Numbered from the stretch's first letter, positions 41,376 to 51,696 are shown. The stretch is 64,000 nucleotides of DNA from an uncultured Flavobacteriaceae bacterium (GCA_947494205.1 CANLUH010000005.1:62001-126000), one strand, 5' to 3'. Notes: generated from the sequence alone by a model not told the origin. A program made the numbers and translations.

Positions 41376-41403
41376 AAGCCCAAAGTGTACACTTTGGGCT
41401 CTC
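41376..41403. terminator. Palindromic hairpin, likely terminator of an unannotated transcript
   Basis: AGCCCAAAGTGT and ACACTTTGGGCT form a perfect 24-base palindrome at 41378-41401, followed by CTCTTAATTT. There is no protein gene between the previous terminator (41139) and this one, so it may end a small RNA or belong to a repeat. Confidence 0.55.
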
Positions 41404-41865
41404 TTAATTTAATAACCTGACTTAACACTAACCATCAACTATTATGTAGGCTATTAAATATTATCTGTTAGTAAATGTGTTGTGTTGTAAAAAATAATAG
41501 CGACTATTATATTTTAAAGAAATCTACTTTCAGATTTTATTGTATTATTTTATATATAAATGGAGAAAATTGAATATGATGTGTTTTTCATTGTATTGAT
41601 TGATTTTTTTGATTGATTGATGTAACTTAGTATTGTAGTAAAGACGCTTAAATTTTAGTTCTGTTACTCGTTTTAACAATACTTAACACTTTTTAACATA
41701 ATATGATACCATTTATCAATCAAACTAAACCGTATAATTTGTTTCTATTTTATTCATATTTTAATATAAAATTAAACCATAACTACAGCTATGCTTGAAT
41801 TTTCTATCCCATCTGAAGAAAATATAATTCAAATTATTTACGTCTCATTTTAAATGATAATTGGT
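41404..41865. other. A+T-rich non-coding region before the CoA-binding protein gene
   Basis: Together with 41140-41375 this is the longest gene-free stretch in the window (41079-41865). It is very A+T-rich, with short GATTGATT direct repeats around 41597-41621. A 20-codon frame (ATG at 41791, MLEFSIPSEE..., TAA at 41851-41853) ends exactly where an ATG at 41854 begins, in front of the preferred start at 41866. I see no RNA gene of known type and no clear promoter pair. Confidence 0.6.
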
Positions 41866-42228
41866 ATGAGTAAAAAAACATTAGTAATAGGAGCTTCATT
41901 AAAACCTAATCGATATTCCAATATTGCTTTACGTAAACTGGTTAATTATAACCATGAGGTCGTCGCTTTTGGTATGAAAGCAGGCGAAGAAGCAGGTGTA
42001 GTAATAGATACAGAATTGAAAGATTATGAAGCTATAGATACAATAACATTATATTTAAACCCCAAGCGTCAAGAAGAATACTATAACTATATAGTGTCCT
42101 TAAACCCTAAGCGTGTTGTTTTTAATCCGGGAACAGAGAATCCAGACTTATATGCTATTTTAAAAGAAAATGATATTGCATTTGAAGTGGCTTGTACCTT
42201 AGTATTGTTATCTACTAATCAATATTAA
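41866..42228 (+). CDS. CoA-binding domain protein
   Basis: The 120-residue product starts at the ATG 41866 ([21 protein letters not shown]), the family's normal entry; an ATG four codons upstream (41854) is possible. It is a single Rossmann-like CoA_binding_2 module: [13 protein letters not shown], then [21 protein letters not shown], then [17 protein letters not shown], and [11 protein letters not shown]. Such stand-alone domains resemble the N-terminal part of acetyl-CoA synthetase (ADP) and YccU; the reaction is unknown. Its end overlaps the convergent symporter gene by 14 bases. Confidence 0.88.
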   Translation: MSKKTLVIGASLKPNRYSNIALRKLVNYNHEVVAFGMKAGEEAGVVIDTELKDYEAIDTITLYLNPKRQEEYYNYIVSLNPKRVVFNPGTENPDLYAILKENDIAFEVACTLVLLSTNQY

Positions 42229-43690
42229 CTGTTTGCCGTTTAGAAATAAATAACAAACCAATAAAGGTAAGTAAACCATTAATGATGAGTAATTCATAAC
42301 CAATAACATAACCACCAATACTTTCGGAAGGGATTTTTCCAATAGAATAACTAAGTAGGACAGAAACGATAGCAACCATCCAAGCATACTTATCTTTTAT
42401 GCTATACTTGGTAAATATCCCAAAGGCGAATAAACCTAGTAAAGGCCCATAAGTATAACCCGCTATTTTTAATAAATTATCTATAACGTTGCTGTCTAAT
42501 ATATATTTAAAAACAACAATAACTAATATTAGAAGTATACTCATTCCAATATGAACTTGTTTACGTAGTTTTTTTTGTAGACGCTCTTCTCGTTTTTCAA
42601 TACCAAGAAAATCTATACAGAATGAAGTCGTTAGAGATGTTAATGCCGAATCGGCACTACTGTACGCTGCTGCTATTAACCCTAATAAAAATACAATGGA
42701 GAGTGTAATACCTAACCCTCCGTTTAATGCAATTTCTGGGAATAATAAATCGGTTTTTACTTTACCATCTAATAAAGGTATTGCAATGCCAAAACGATCT
42801 GCATAAATAAATAATAAAGCACCTAGTAATAGGAATACAAAGTTTACTATTATAATGACAACGCTAAAAGACATCATGTTTTTTTGAGCATCTTTTAAGG
42901 TTTTGCATGTTAGGTTTTTTTGCATCATATCTTGGTCTAAACCTGTCATACAAATGGCTATAAACATACCTCCTAAAAAGGATTTAATAAAATGGTTTTT
43001 TACTAGAAAAGATTCAGTAAAGACCATTTTATTATATTTTGTTAATTCTTCAGAAGCTAAAAACTCTGTAAAACTCCAACCCAATTTATCTGTAATTAAG
43101 ACAATAGCAACAATTAAAGCAATAATCATGAATAATGTTTGTAGCGTATCTGTCCAAACAATAGTTTTAATACCACCCTTAAACGTGTACATCCAAATTA
43201 ATAATATTGAAATGGTAACGGTTATCCAAAAGGGAACACCTAAAGCATCGAATACAAATTTTTGTAATACAATAGCAACTAAATACAACCTAAAACTAGC
43301 ACCTAAAACGCGAGAAATAAAGAAAAAGAAAGCACCTGTTTTATAACTTACTATACCTAAACGCTGTTCTAGATATTGATAAATAGAGGTTACATTTAAT
43401 TTATAGTAAATGGGCATTAGTAAATAAGCGATAACAATATAACCAACAAGGTATCCAAAAACGACTTGCATATAACTAAATTGAGCACTTTCTACCCAAC
43501 CTGGAACAGATATAAAAGTAACACCAGACAATGAAGCACCAATCATTCCAAAAGCGACAATATACCAAGGAGATTGCCTTTCTGCTTTAAAAAAGGAAGC
43601 ATTAGAATCTTCTTTTCCAGTAAAGTAAGAAATTAAAACAAGCACTCCGAAATAAGAAGCTATTAAAAGTATTATGTATAATGGTTTCAT
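42215..43690 (-). CDS. Sodium:solute symporter family protein
   Basis: A 491-residue membrane protein with about 13 helices of the SSS family. The signature regions include [16 protein letters not shown] (helices 1-2, Na+ and substrate site), [20 protein letters not shown], and [22 protein letters not shown] (the helix 8 Ser/Thr pair that binds sodium). The substrate could be a sugar, sialic acid, amino acid or another organic solute; nothing nearby settles it. Monocistronic, convergent with the CoA-binding gene. Confidence 0.93.
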   Translation of the reverse strand: MKPLYIILLIASYFGVLVLISYFTGKEDSNASFFKAERQSPWYIVAFGMIGASLSGVTFISVPGWVESAQFSYMQVVFGYLVGYIVIAYLLMPIYYKLNVTSIYQYLEQRLGIVSYKTGAFFFFISRVLGASFRLYLVAIVLQKFVFDALGVPFWITVTISILLIWMYTFKGGIKTIVWTDTLQTLFMIIALIVAIVLITDKLGWSFTEFLASEELTKYNKMVFTESFLVKNHFIKSFLGGMFIAICMTGLDQDMMQKNLTCKTLKDAQKNMMSFSVVIIIVNFVFLLLGALLFIYADRFGIAIPLLDGKVKTDLLFPEIALNGGLGITLSIVFLLGLIAAAYSSADSALTSLTTSFCIDFLGIEKREERLQKKLRKQVHIGMSILLILVIVVFKYILDSNVIDNLLKIAGYTYGPLLGLFAFGIFTKYSIKDKYAWMVAIVSVLLSYSIGKIPSESIGGYVIGYELLIINGLLTFIGLLFISKRQTVNID

Positions 43691-43884
43691 GTAATCTTTT
43701 ATTTTTCAATGCTAAAATAGTATTTTTACATTCTAAATAGTTTACTTTTTTATGAAACCTATTGGATTAATATTAATAGAGTTTTCAAAAACTTAGGGTA
43801 AACTAATATTTGGCTGTTTCCTTTATAATTCAGATTATTAAGAGAAAAAGATTTATTAACCCCAAATTAATTACTATTTCAAAA

Positions 43885-46878
43885 ATGAAACACTTCGCTA
43901 CATTACTCTTCTCTATTTTTTTTATATCTGCGTCTTGGTCGCAAGAATATAAAGACATGATTTTAAAAGGAACCTACACCGTTCAAGACATTCAAGCTAA
44001 AGCAGAAGCGCATTTCGCTAAAGTTGGAAAAGAAAGAGGTAAAGGCTATAAACCATATAAAAGATGGGAGTATAATGCTTTAAGAAATATGGATAAAAAC
44101 GGATACCTTAAATCTGCTGATTTTTATTTTAATGCATTAGAAAATTATAATAAAAATAAAAACCACGAGTCTAGAACTGCTGCTATAACAACAGAAGGTG
44201 CTTGGGAACAGTTAGGACCTACCTATTGGAATGGAACAAGTGGATGGAATCCGGGAGTAGGTCGAGTAACATCGATTAGTATAGAAACTGCAAATACAAA
44301 TCATATTATTGTAGGTGGTGCTTCTGGTGGTGTATGGAAAACTATAGATGGTGGTGCAACTTGGGTAGTATTAACAGATAACCTATCTAATTTAATAGTA
44401 TCTGCGCTAACTATAAACCCATTAGACAATACTAATTATTTTTGGGGATCATCTGGTGGTACTATTTTTAGTTCAACAGATTCTGGAAACACATGGAATT
44501 TATTATCTGATACAGGAGATGGAAACGTAAATAAAATTTTAATTGATCCAACAGACGCCACTAAAATGTATTGTAGTGTTCAAGGTGGAGGCATTTATAA
44601 ATCTACAGATTCTGGAGTAAGTTGGAATATAATACACCCTTTGGCAACAAATGGTTATGATGTAGAATTTAAACCCGGAACATCTAATACGGTTTATGCT
44701 ACTGGTAATAAGTTTTTTAAATCAGTAGATGGAGGTGCTACATTTACAACAGATGATCCATTAAATGTTTATACACAGGAATATGTTTCTGGAACTACAA
44801 ATTGGAGTGCAGCAGCAGCAAACCAAAATGGAACTGTAACTGCCAGAACAGGGAATAGTTTAGGTATCTTTTATATTAGTAATTTTAGCCAACCTGTAAC
44901 ACGATTAGTAGTACCAGTACAAGATTTGTCTAGTGCTACAAATCCACAACTTAAGTTTTCTTACACTAATGTTAATTGGGCTGGAGATATAGATGAGTTA
45001 AAAATAGTATACAAAACATCTGCAACTGGCACTTGGACAGAATTGGCTAATTATACTGCAGAAAAAAATGCATGGGAAGATGTAACAATAGATTTACCAA
45101 ATGCTTCAGCAGAATATTATGTTGCTTTTGAAGCTACATCTAATTATGGAAGAGGATTAACATTAGATGATGTTAGTGTTGAAGATGCTACTTTAGGTGT
45201 TCTATTCGAAAACGGATTCGAATCTACTTCTAACTCTCCTTTAAGCAGTGGACCAAAAATGATGGGAGTATCTCCTAACGATACTAATGTAGTATATATT
45301 TTAGAAGCTTCTCAAGGGATTTTTGGAGGGTTTTATAAATCTGTAGATAGTGGTGAGACTTTTGTAAAATTAGATCACGGGACAAATAATTATTTTGGAT
45401 ACAGTTCTACAGCAAACGATACTAGTGGGCAAGCACCAAGAGATATGGATGTTGCAGTAAACCCTAATGATGTAGACGATGTACATATTGCAGGTGTTTT
45501 ATCTTGGAGATCTACAAATGGAGGTGTTAGTTTTAATATTACATCGCAATGGGTTCCAGGAAATGCAGCAGACCAAAATATAGGCTATTGCCATGCAGAT
45601 ATAGATCTTTTAGAATATGTTGGGGATAAATTATACGTAGGAAGTGATGGTGGAATATTTGTAGCAGATAATCCATTAGTAGTAAGTAGTAGTTATTACC
45701 GAGATCTTACGCCTGGTTTAGGTATTAGACAATTCTATAAAATAGGAGTTAGCCAAACTGACCCAGAGGTCGTAGTAGGTGGTTCTCAAGATAATGGAAC
45801 ATCTGCTTATAATGATTCGGGGAATTGGGTAGATTGGTTAGGAGCAGACGGGATGGAATGTTTTGTAGATAAGAATGATAACGATATTTTATACGGAACA
45901 GTTCAGTTTGGATCACTTAATAAATCAACAAATCAAGGACAAAGTCGATTTGGCTTGCCATCTCCTGATGGTAAATCTGGAAACTGGATTACACCTTTTG
46001 AGCAAGATCCTACATTACAAGATGTAATATATTCGGGGTATGATCAAGTATATAAATCCATGAATGGAGGAGGAGCTTGGCAACCAATCTCGCAAGTGTT
46101 TATTCCAGGAACTAATCCAACCAATTTAAATCACCTTAAAATAGCACCATCTAATAACAATATTATGTTTGCCGCTATAGGTAGTAATTTATACAAAACA
46201 AGTGATGGTGGCGCTACAGACTGGGCAACTTTAGGCGGATTTACAGGAAGTATAAATTCAATAGCTATACACCCAACCGATGCTAATAAAATTGCAATAG
46301 CAACAACAGGAGACGAAAAAGTATATATAAGTACAGATGGAGGTGCAACTTGGACTTCTTACTTAAAAAACTTACCAGATTTTAGCGCATTAGCTTTAGT
46401 TTGGACAGACTATTTACAAGAAGGATTGTATGTAGGTATGAACTATGGTGTGTTTTATATAGATACGTCAGACGATTTAGCAGATTGGCTATCGTTTAGT
46501 AACAATTTACCTAATGTAGAAGTTAGTGAACTAGAAATAAATACGGCAAACAATAAATTATATGCAGGAACTTATGGACGTGGATTATGGAGAACAGATT
46601 TATATGAAGCGCAATTAAGTGTGGAAGAGTTTTCAGCTTTAAACACGCTATCTGTTTATCCTAATCCAGCAACAAATGAGATTAATTTATTCTGGGATAA
46701 AAACGAGAGTGTATCTGTTAAAATATACAATACTCTAGGTAAGTTAGTGTATTTTGCTAAAAATCAAGATTTAACAGAACGTTTAAAAATAAACACTTCT
46801 AACTATTCAGCAGGCTTATATTTTGTTAACGTTAATACGGTGAAAGGATTAATCACGAAGAAAATAATTATTGAATAA
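43885..46878 (+). CDS. Large secreted Asp-box (sortilin/BNR-like) propeller protein, T9SS cargo
   Basis: From the ATG at 43885 the protein has 997 residues and a signal peptide (LFSIFFISASWSQ). It carries about ten Asp-box motifs S/T-x-D-x-G-x-x-W/F, for example TIDGGATW, STDSGNTW, STDSGVSW, SVDGGATF, SVDSGETF, STNGGVSF and STDGGATW, which build one or two sortilin-like propellers. A beta-sandwich insert lies at ~290-400. The last ~80 residues are a T9SS sorting domain (VYPNPATNEINLFW ... SAGLYFVNVNTVKGLITKKIIIE). Similar proteins act as glycosidases or adhesins at the surface; no catalytic residues can be fixed. Single-gene unit ending in a terminator. Confidence 0.9.
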   Translation: MKHFATLLFSIFFISASWSQEYKDMILKGTYTVQDIQAKAEAHFAKVGKERGKGYKPYKRWEYNALRNMDKNGYLKSADFYFNALENYNKNKNHESRTAAITTEGAWEQLGPTYWNGTSGWNPGVGRVTSISIETANTNHIIVGGASGGVWKTIDGGATWVVLTDNLSNLIVSALTINPLDNTNYFWGSSGGTIFSSTDSGNTWNLLSDTGDGNVNKILIDPTDATKMYCSVQGGGIYKSTDSGVSWNIIHPLATNGYDVEFKPGTSNTVYATGNKFFKSVDGGATFTTDDPLNVYTQEYVSGTTNWSAAAANQNGTVTARTGNSLGIFYISNFSQPVTRLVVPVQDLSSATNPQLKFSYTNVNWAGDIDELKIVYKTSATGTWTELANYTAEKNAWEDVTIDLPNASAEYYVAFEATSNYGRGLTLDDVSVEDATLGVLFENGFESTSNSPLSSGPKMMGVSPNDTNVVYILEASQGIFGGFYKSVDSGETFVKLDHGTNNYFGYSSTANDTSGQAPRDMDVAVNPNDVDDVHIAGVLSWRSTNGGVSFNITSQWVPGNAADQNIGYCHADIDLLEYVGDKLYVGSDGGIFVADNPLVVSSSYYRDLTPGLGIRQFYKIGVSQTDPEVVVGGSQDNGTSAYNDSGNWVDWLGADGMECFVDKNDNDILYGTVQFGSLNKSTNQGQSRFGLPSPDGKSGNWITPFEQDPTLQDVIYSGYDQVYKSMNGGGAWQPISQVFIPGTNPTNLNHLKIAPSNNNIMFAAIGSNLYKTSDGGATDWATLGGFTGSINSIAIHPTDANKIAIATTGDEKVYISTDGGATWTSYLKNLPDFSALALVWTDYLQEGLYVGMNYGVFYIDTSDDLADWLSFSNNLPNVEVSELEINTANNKLYAGTYGRGLWRTDLYEAQLSVEEFSALNTLSVYPNPATNEINLFWDKNESVSVKIYNTLGKLVYFAKNQDLTERLKINTSNYSAGLYFVNVNTVKGLITKKIIIE

Positions 46879-46904
46879 TTATTTTTAAACCATAAATAAA
46901 AATC

Positions 46905-46937
46905 AAGCCCAAACTAGGTTCTAGTTTTGGGCTTTTT
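46905..46937. terminator. Intrinsic terminator of the Asp-box gene
   Basis: AGCCCAAACTAG (46906-46917) pairs with CTAGTTTTGGGCT (46921-46933) with one bulge, followed by eight T. Confidence 0.85.
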
Positions 46938-46978
46938 TTTGGTATTAATACTGCTCAAAATATTGTAATTTCGCAACT

Positions 46979-47596
46979 ATGGAATTTTCATCTAAGTTAT
47001 TAGCAAATGCAGTAAACGAAGTCTCACAATTGCCAGGTATTGGTAAACGTACGGCTTTGCGTTTGGTATTACATTTATTACGTCAGCCAAAAGAACAAAC
47101 AGCAGCTTTAACAGGCGCATTACAACACATGCGTAACGATTTAAAATTCTGTAAATCCTGTTACAATCTTAGTGATGTGGAAGTATGCGAAATATGTTCG
47201 AATCCGCTACGTAAAAAAGACATTATTTGTGTAGTGGAAGATATAAGAGATGTTATGGCTATTGAAAATACAGCATCTCATAAAGGATTATATCACGTTT
47301 TAGGAGGTAAAATATCGCCTATAGATGGCGTTGGTCCGCACGATTTAAATATTGTTAGCTTGGTAGAGAAAGTAAAAAGAGGAGAAGTAAAAGAGCTTAT
47401 TTTTGCATTAAGCCCAACTATGGAAGGGGATACAACCAATTTTTACATCTATAAACAAATACAAGGTTTAGAAGTAAAAACGTCTACAATAGCTAGAGGA
47501 ATTTCGGTAGGTGATGAATTAGAATATGCAGATGAAATTACGCTAGGACGAAGCATTTTAAATCGTATTCCGTTTGAAGCTTCTTTGAAACATTAA
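46979..47596 (+). CDS. recR: Recombination mediator protein RecR
   Basis: A 205-residue RecR: HhH region [17 protein letters not shown], zinc finger [19 protein letters not shown], Toprim domain ([54 protein letters not shown]) and the C-terminal LNRIPF. It loads RecA on gapped DNA with RecO. A degenerate -7 box (TAATTTCG) lies just before the ATG. The TTG-started glycosyltransferase follows after 27 bases, so the two may be co-transcribed. Confidence 0.97.
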   Translation: MEFSSKLLANAVNEVSQLPGIGKRTALRLVLHLLRQPKEQTAALTGALQHMRNDLKFCKSCYNLSDVEVCEICSNPLRKKDIICVVEDIRDVMAIENTASHKGLYHVLGGKISPIDGVGPHDLNIVSLVEKVKRGEVKELIFALSPTMEGDTTNFYIYKQIQGLEVKTSTIARGISVGDELEYADEITLGRSILNRIPFEASLKH

Positions 47597-47623
47597 ACCT
47601 TACTAAATCTTAACTTCTATTTT

Positions 47624-48721
47624 TTGAAACTTTCGGTAATCATACTCAATTATAACGTACGCTACTTTTTAGAGCTGTGCTTGCAAAGTGTAGAAGCTGC
47701 TATAATAGGTTTAGATGCAGAAATTATAGTAGTAGATAACAACTCTAAGGACGAGAGTTGTAGTATGGTAAAATCTAAGTTTCCTAATGTAAAGCTTATA
47801 GAGAATAAAGAAAATCCAGGTTTTTCAAAAGGAAATAACATTGGTATAGCAAAAGCCAAAGGCGAGTATTTATGTATTTTAAATCCAGATACAGTAGTAG
47901 CAGAAGATACTTTTAAAAAAGTATTAGATTTTGCCGATAGTAAAACTAATGTAGGTATTGTAGGCTGTAAATTAGTAGATGGTAACGGTGATTTTTTACC
48001 AGAAAGTAAACGAAACATCCCTACGCCAAGTATAGCCATTAAAAAAATATTAGGAAATGCTAAGCAGTATTATGTAAATACAGTTGATGAGAATACTATT
48101 GGATTAACTGATATTTTTGTCGGTGCTTTTATGCTAATTAAAACTGCAGTATATAAAGAAGTAAATGGTCTTGATGAAGATTACTTTATGTATGGTGAGG
48201 ATATCGATTTATCGTATAAAATTATAAAAGCAGGTTACAATAGTTATTATTATGGTGAGACCACAGTAATACATTATAAAGGAGAAAGTACGTTAAAAGA
48301 TAAAACCTATGCGAAACGCTTTTATGGAGCGATGCAGATTTTTTATAAGAAACATTTTAAAAGCAATATCCTGTTTGATACTTTGGTTTGGTTAGGCATA
48401 CAATCGGCACGGTTTATAAAGAATACTATAGTTGAAGAGTCTCCCGTTGTAGAACAATATGCTTATATCTCTAATACAAATAATGAAGCATTAGAATCTA
48501 AAGTATTAAAACCAATAATTTTAGCTTCAGTTGAAACACCGATTACAGAAAACACACAAGTAATCTTTAATGCGGATACGATGAGTTACAAGACTATAAT
48601 TGAGCGAATAACAAATTCAGAAAAAAATAAAGGCATCACATTTAAAATACTTCCAAAAAGTAGTAATTTTATCCTTGGAAGTCATTCCTCTAAAAGTAGA
48701 GGAGAAGTGATAACCTTTTAA
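47624..48721 (+). CDS. Family 2 glycosyltransferase
   Basis: It has 365 residues from a TTG start at 47624; the conserved N-terminus KLSVIILNYNVRYFLELCL begins at that codon and there is no nearby ATG. The GT-A motifs are IIVVDNNSKDES, ENPGFSKGNNIG, the metal-binding LNPDTVV (in place of DxD), and EDYFMYGEDIDLSYKIIKAG (catalytic-acidic ED). The subtype resembles WbbL-like rhamnosyltransferases. The C-terminal ~100 residues (~265-365) are an extra domain without recognisable motif. It should act on cell-surface polysaccharide at the inner face of the cytoplasmic membrane. Confidence 0.93.
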   Translation: MKLSVIILNYNVRYFLELCLQSVEAAIIGLDAEIIVVDNNSKDESCSMVKSKFPNVKLIENKENPGFSKGNNIGIAKAKGEYLCILNPDTVVAEDTFKKVLDFADSKTNVGIVGCKLVDGNGDFLPESKRNIPTPSIAIKKILGNAKQYYVNTVDENTIGLTDIFVGAFMLIKTAVYKEVNGLDEDYFMYGEDIDLSYKIIKAGYNSYYYGETTVIHYKGESTLKDKTYAKRFYGAMQIFYKKHFKSNILFDTLVWLGIQSARFIKNTIVEESPVVEQYAYISNTNNEALESKVLKPIILASVETPITENTQVIFNADTMSYKTIIERITNSEKNKGITFKILPKSSNFILGSHSSKSRGEVITF

Positions 48722-48790
48722 AAATCATTTTATTAAAATAGAGAGATTCAAAATTATATTGAATAGTTAAAAAAATAAGCTATTTTTTAT

Positions 48791-48798
48791 TAATTTTG
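48791..48798 (+). promoter_or_regulatory. Candidate -7 box (TAATTTTG)
   Basis: An exact match to TAnnTTTG, 37 bases before the E2 ATG at 48836. The nearest TTG upstream (48759-48761) is 29 bases away, longer than the usual spacer. Confidence 0.45.
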
Positions 48799-48835
48799 CA
48801 ATCTGAAATATAAAAAATAGCTTTAGATTATTAAT

Positions 48836-50149
48836 ATGGCAAGATTTGAACTTAAATTACCTAAAATGGGAGAGAGCGTTGCAGAAGCGACGATTACCTC
48901 TTGGTTAAAAGAAGTTGGAGAGACTATTGAAGCAGACGAAGCAGTCTTAGAGATTGCTACAGATAAAGTAGATAGCGAAGTACCAAGTGAAGTAGATGGT
49001 GTTTTAGTAGAAGTGCTATTTAATGTAGACGATGTTGTACAAGTAGGGCAAACTATTGCTGTTATAGAAACTGAAGGAGAAGGTAATGCAACCACAGAAG
49101 CACCTAAAGCAGAAGCTGCTCCTGTAGCTGCAGTACAAGAAGTAGAAAAAGCAGTAAGTGTTGCTAAAGAAACTGTTGCAGCAGTTGTATCTAGTGGTGA
49201 TCGTTTTTACTCGCCATTAGTTAAAAATATGGCTAAACAAGAAGGTATTGGTCAAGCAGAGTTAGATGCTATTCCTGGAACGGGGAAAGACGGTCGTGTA
49301 ACTAAAGCAGATATGCAAGCGTATTTAAAGAACAGAGGAAGCCAACCTGTTGCTGTGCAACCTGCAACTCCAGCTGTTACTGCCAAATCTGCAGCACCTA
49401 AACAAACAAAAACAGAAATAGCTCCAGTTATAGCAAGTGGAGATGATGAGATTATAGAAATGACCAGAATGGGCAAATTAATTGCACACCATATGGTAGA
49501 ATCTGTACAAACAAGTGCACACGTACAAAGTTTTATAGAAGCAGATGTTACTAAAATCTGGAATTGGAGAAAGAAAGTAAAAGCAGATTTCGCAAAACGT
49601 GAAGGTGAAAACTTAACCTTTACGCCAATATTTATGGAAGCGATTGCTAAAGCATTACGCGATTTCCCAATGATGAATATTTCTTTACAAGGTAATACCA
49701 TTGTTAAAAAGAAAAATATTAACCTTGGTATGGCTGCGGCTTTACCAGATGGAAATTTAATTGTTCCTGTTATTAAAAATGCAGACCAACTTAATTTAGT
49801 TGGTATGACAAAAGCTGTTAATGATTTAGCAAGCAGAGCTCGTGACAATAAATTAAAGCCAGACGATATACAAGGTGGAACATACACTGTTACCAATGTT
49901 GGTACATTTGGTAGTATTATGGGAACACCGATTATTAACCAACCGCAAGTTGGAATCTTAGCTTTAGGTGCAATACGTAAAGTACCAGCCGTTATAGAAA
50001 CACCAGAAGGTGATTTTATAGGTATTCGTTACAAAATGTTCTTATCTCACTCTTACGACCACCGCGTTGTAAACGGCGCACTTGGAGGACAATTTGTAAA
50101 AGCAGTTAAAGAGTATTTAGAAGCTTGGGATAGCAATAGAGAATTGTAA
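48836..50149 (+). CDS. 2-oxo acid dehydrogenase E2 component (lipoyl acyltransferase)
   Basis: The 437-residue protein has an N-terminal lipoyl domain with lipoylated Lys44 in EIATDKVDSEVPS, an Ala/Pro/Val-rich linker, a peripheral-subunit-binding domain (~122-160, SPLVKNMAKQEGIGQAELD), a second linker, and the acyltransferase core (~205-437). The core ends in SHSYDHRVVNGALGG: the catalytic His409 is present, but Asn413 stands where most E2 proteins have Asp. The E1 partner is not in the window, so branched-chain, pyruvate or 2-oxoglutarate specificity is unknown; the motif style is closest to branched-chain E2 of Bacteroidota. Monocistronic with its own promoter and terminator. Confidence 0.92.
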   Translation: MARFELKLPKMGESVAEATITSWLKEVGETIEADEAVLEIATDKVDSEVPSEVDGVLVEVLFNVDDVVQVGQTIAVIETEGEGNATTEAPKAEAAPVAAVQEVEKAVSVAKETVAAVVSSGDRFYSPLVKNMAKQEGIGQAELDAIPGTGKDGRVTKADMQAYLKNRGSQPVAVQPATPAVTAKSAAPKQTKTEIAPVIASGDDEIIEMTRMGKLIAHHMVESVQTSAHVQSFIEADVTKIWNWRKKVKADFAKREGENLTFTPIFMEAIAKALRDFPMMNISLQGNTIVKKKNINLGMAAALPDGNLIVPVIKNADQLNLVGMTKAVNDLASRARDNKLKPDDIQGGTYTVTNVGTFGSIMGTPIINQPQVGILALGAIRKVPAVIETPEGDFIGIRYKMFLSHSYDHRVVNGALGGQFVKAVKEYLEAWDSNREL

Positions 50150-50212
50150 CACATTCTTGCCTTTCGTCTACGCTCAAGATAGACTCGAACAGGAATCTCA
50201 GAATAGAAAAGC

Positions 50213-50243
50213 AAAAGCACAGTTTTAGGACTGTGCTTTTTTT
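50213..50243. terminator. Bidirectional intrinsic terminator
   Basis: AAAAGCACAGT (50213-50223) pairs with ACTGTGCTTTT (50230-50240), loop six bases, T-run after. It separates the convergent E2 gene and the gene at 50247. Confidence 0.9.
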
Positions 50244-50246
50244 GTT

Positions 50247-50885
50247 TTATTTACATAGAAGATTATAATCTTCCACTATTTTTCGTATATCAAAATCTTG
50301 ATATAAATCATTATCTATAAAAGAAGAAACATCTTCACAATCGGAGAAGTAATCTTTCATAGTCTTTTTAAATGTTTTTATATCTTTCATCGATTCGTTG
50401 AATGCAAATGTTGCTAAAACTTCATTTTCTCTAACAATGTAGTACACTTTAACTTTTTTTGATTTAACACTCCTATTGTGAATTGAATTATTATCACTAG
50501 AAGAAAAACTTGTACTCTCTAAACTTTTTATTGTTCTTGTATATAGTTTAACTTTTCCGTTACGAATTAGCTTAAATAACACATTTTTTTTATTAGGAAT
50601 CGATATATATTCATAATATCCAATAGTGTTTGAGTTATTTGTTCCAAAAAAGATTTTATCGACTTGCTCACTACTAAACTTCTTTTTCTTTCCTTTTTTA
50701 TCTTTTTTATATTGGACTTTAATAGCTCCAATTGTAATTAATTTATCAGAAGACATTGGGATTTTTAATAAACCTTTAAATGTTTTTCCGTTTTTTAAAA
50801 CTATTTTCCCAGGAGTCCAATCGTACTGTCCGTAACTTAAAGAGAAACTTAGTATTGAAAATATTAAAATAATTTTTTTTATCAT
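50247..50885 (-). CDS. Exported hypothetical protein
   Basis: The start is taken at the ATG 50885, which gives a signal peptide (KKIILIFSILSFSLSYGQ); an ATG 29 codons upstream (50972) would bury it. The 212-residue product opens WTPGKIVLKNGKTFKGLLKI, a strand-turn-strand pattern seen in many Bacteroidota envelope proteins that begin 'G-x-I-x-L-x-(N/D)-G', followed by a very Lys-rich loop (KYKKDKKGKKKKFSSEQ), a strand-rich middle and a C-terminal helix with two Cys (FSDCEDVSS, NLLCK). The family is unknown. Monocistronic. Confidence 0.65.
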   Translation of the reverse strand: MIKKIILIFSILSFSLSYGQYDWTPGKIVLKNGKTFKGLLKIPMSSDKLITIGAIKVQYKKDKKGKKKKFSSEQVDKIFFGTNNSNTIGYYEYISIPNKKNVLFKLIRNGKVKLYTRTIKSLESTSFSSSDNNSIHNRSVKSKKVKVYYIVRENEVLATFAFNESMKDIKTFKKTMKDYFSDCEDVSSFIDNDLYQDFDIRKIVEDYNLLCK

Positions 50886-51059
50886 TTTTACATTTATGTT
50901 ATTCGAAAGGGTAAATTTAAATTGCAGTATTGAAAACAGGTTCTCTACTTTAATATAAGTGTCAATTTTCATTTATATGTTACATGAAAATAATTAATTT
51001 AATTGAGGAAATAAAAAAATAAATAAATTATTAGAATGAGAGATTTTAAGATGCCATAG

Positions 51060-51090
51060 AAAAATCACAGTTTTAAGACTGTGATTTTTT
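51060..51090 (-). terminator. Intrinsic terminator overlapping the stop codon region at 51089
   Basis: AAAAATCACAG (51060-51070) pairs with CTGTGATTTTT (51079-51089), loop of eight bases, A/T runs on both sides. It touches the stop codon of the gene on the minus strand. Confidence 0.8.
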
Positions 51091-51610
51091 AGTTATTAAT
51101 ATATGTTTTCGCTAATAATAATTTGATGTACGAACGTAAAAATATATATGTAAATGCTTTATTAAACCCATAAAGTAAATTCCAGTTTGTGTCAAGCGGA
51201 ATAGGCATACAAATTGCGGTGCTAGGTAGTATTGTATAAAAAACTTCTTCAATTATCTCCCCGCAGTTATAATAATATTCTGTGTAATTTATTGCAGGGT
51301 CTTTTTTATATAATTTGCCAATTTCTGAAAGTGTTACTAAAATTAAATTATAATCTTTAAAATAAAATTCCGTTTTTAATTCGCTTTTACTAGTATTAAA
51401 ATGACTTACTATTTCAATTTTGTTTTTAAAGCGCTTTATTTTTAATTTAATTGTATCTATTGATAACTCTTTATATTCAATTGGTACCTTTGATTCTATG
51501 TCTATATAATTAGATTCAATTTTTATAGATTGAATTTTTAAACTATCAGTTTGTGAATGACCAGATAGGTATACAAATAAAGACGCTATAAAAATTATTC
51601 TTCGAATCAT
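51089..51610 (-). CDS. Exported hypothetical protein
   Basis: It has 173 residues with a signal peptide (IIFIASLFVYLSGHSQ). Family not recognised. The middle part alternates short strands (KIQSIKIESNYIDIESKV, IDTIKLKIKRFKNKIEIV, HFNTSKSELKTEFYFKDYNL); the C-terminal ~70 residues contain two Cys and a hydrophobic end (IPLDTNWNLLYGFNKAFTYIF). It is probably periplasmic. It stands alone between the previous exported protein and the phosphotransferase. Confidence 0.6.
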   Translation of the reverse strand: MIRRIIFIASLFVYLSGHSQTDSLKIQSIKIESNYIDIESKVPIEYKELSIDTIKLKIKRFKNKIEIVSHFNTSKSELKTEFYFKDYNLILVTLSEIGKLYKKDPAINYTEYYYNCGEIIEEVFYTILPSTAICMPIPLDTNWNLLYGFNKAFTYIFLRSYIKLLLAKTYINN

Positions 51611-51696
51611 TATTTAAATAATATTTATTCGAATTTATCTTTTTTATACTTTAGAGTACGTTAAGTTTTTTATAATTTAAATAAAATCAAATTAAT

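Noticed and set aside
49252-49896. 214-codon minus-strand frame inside the E2 gene
   Set aside because: Long antisense shadow caused by regular codon use in the E2 core; no known domain and no promoter.
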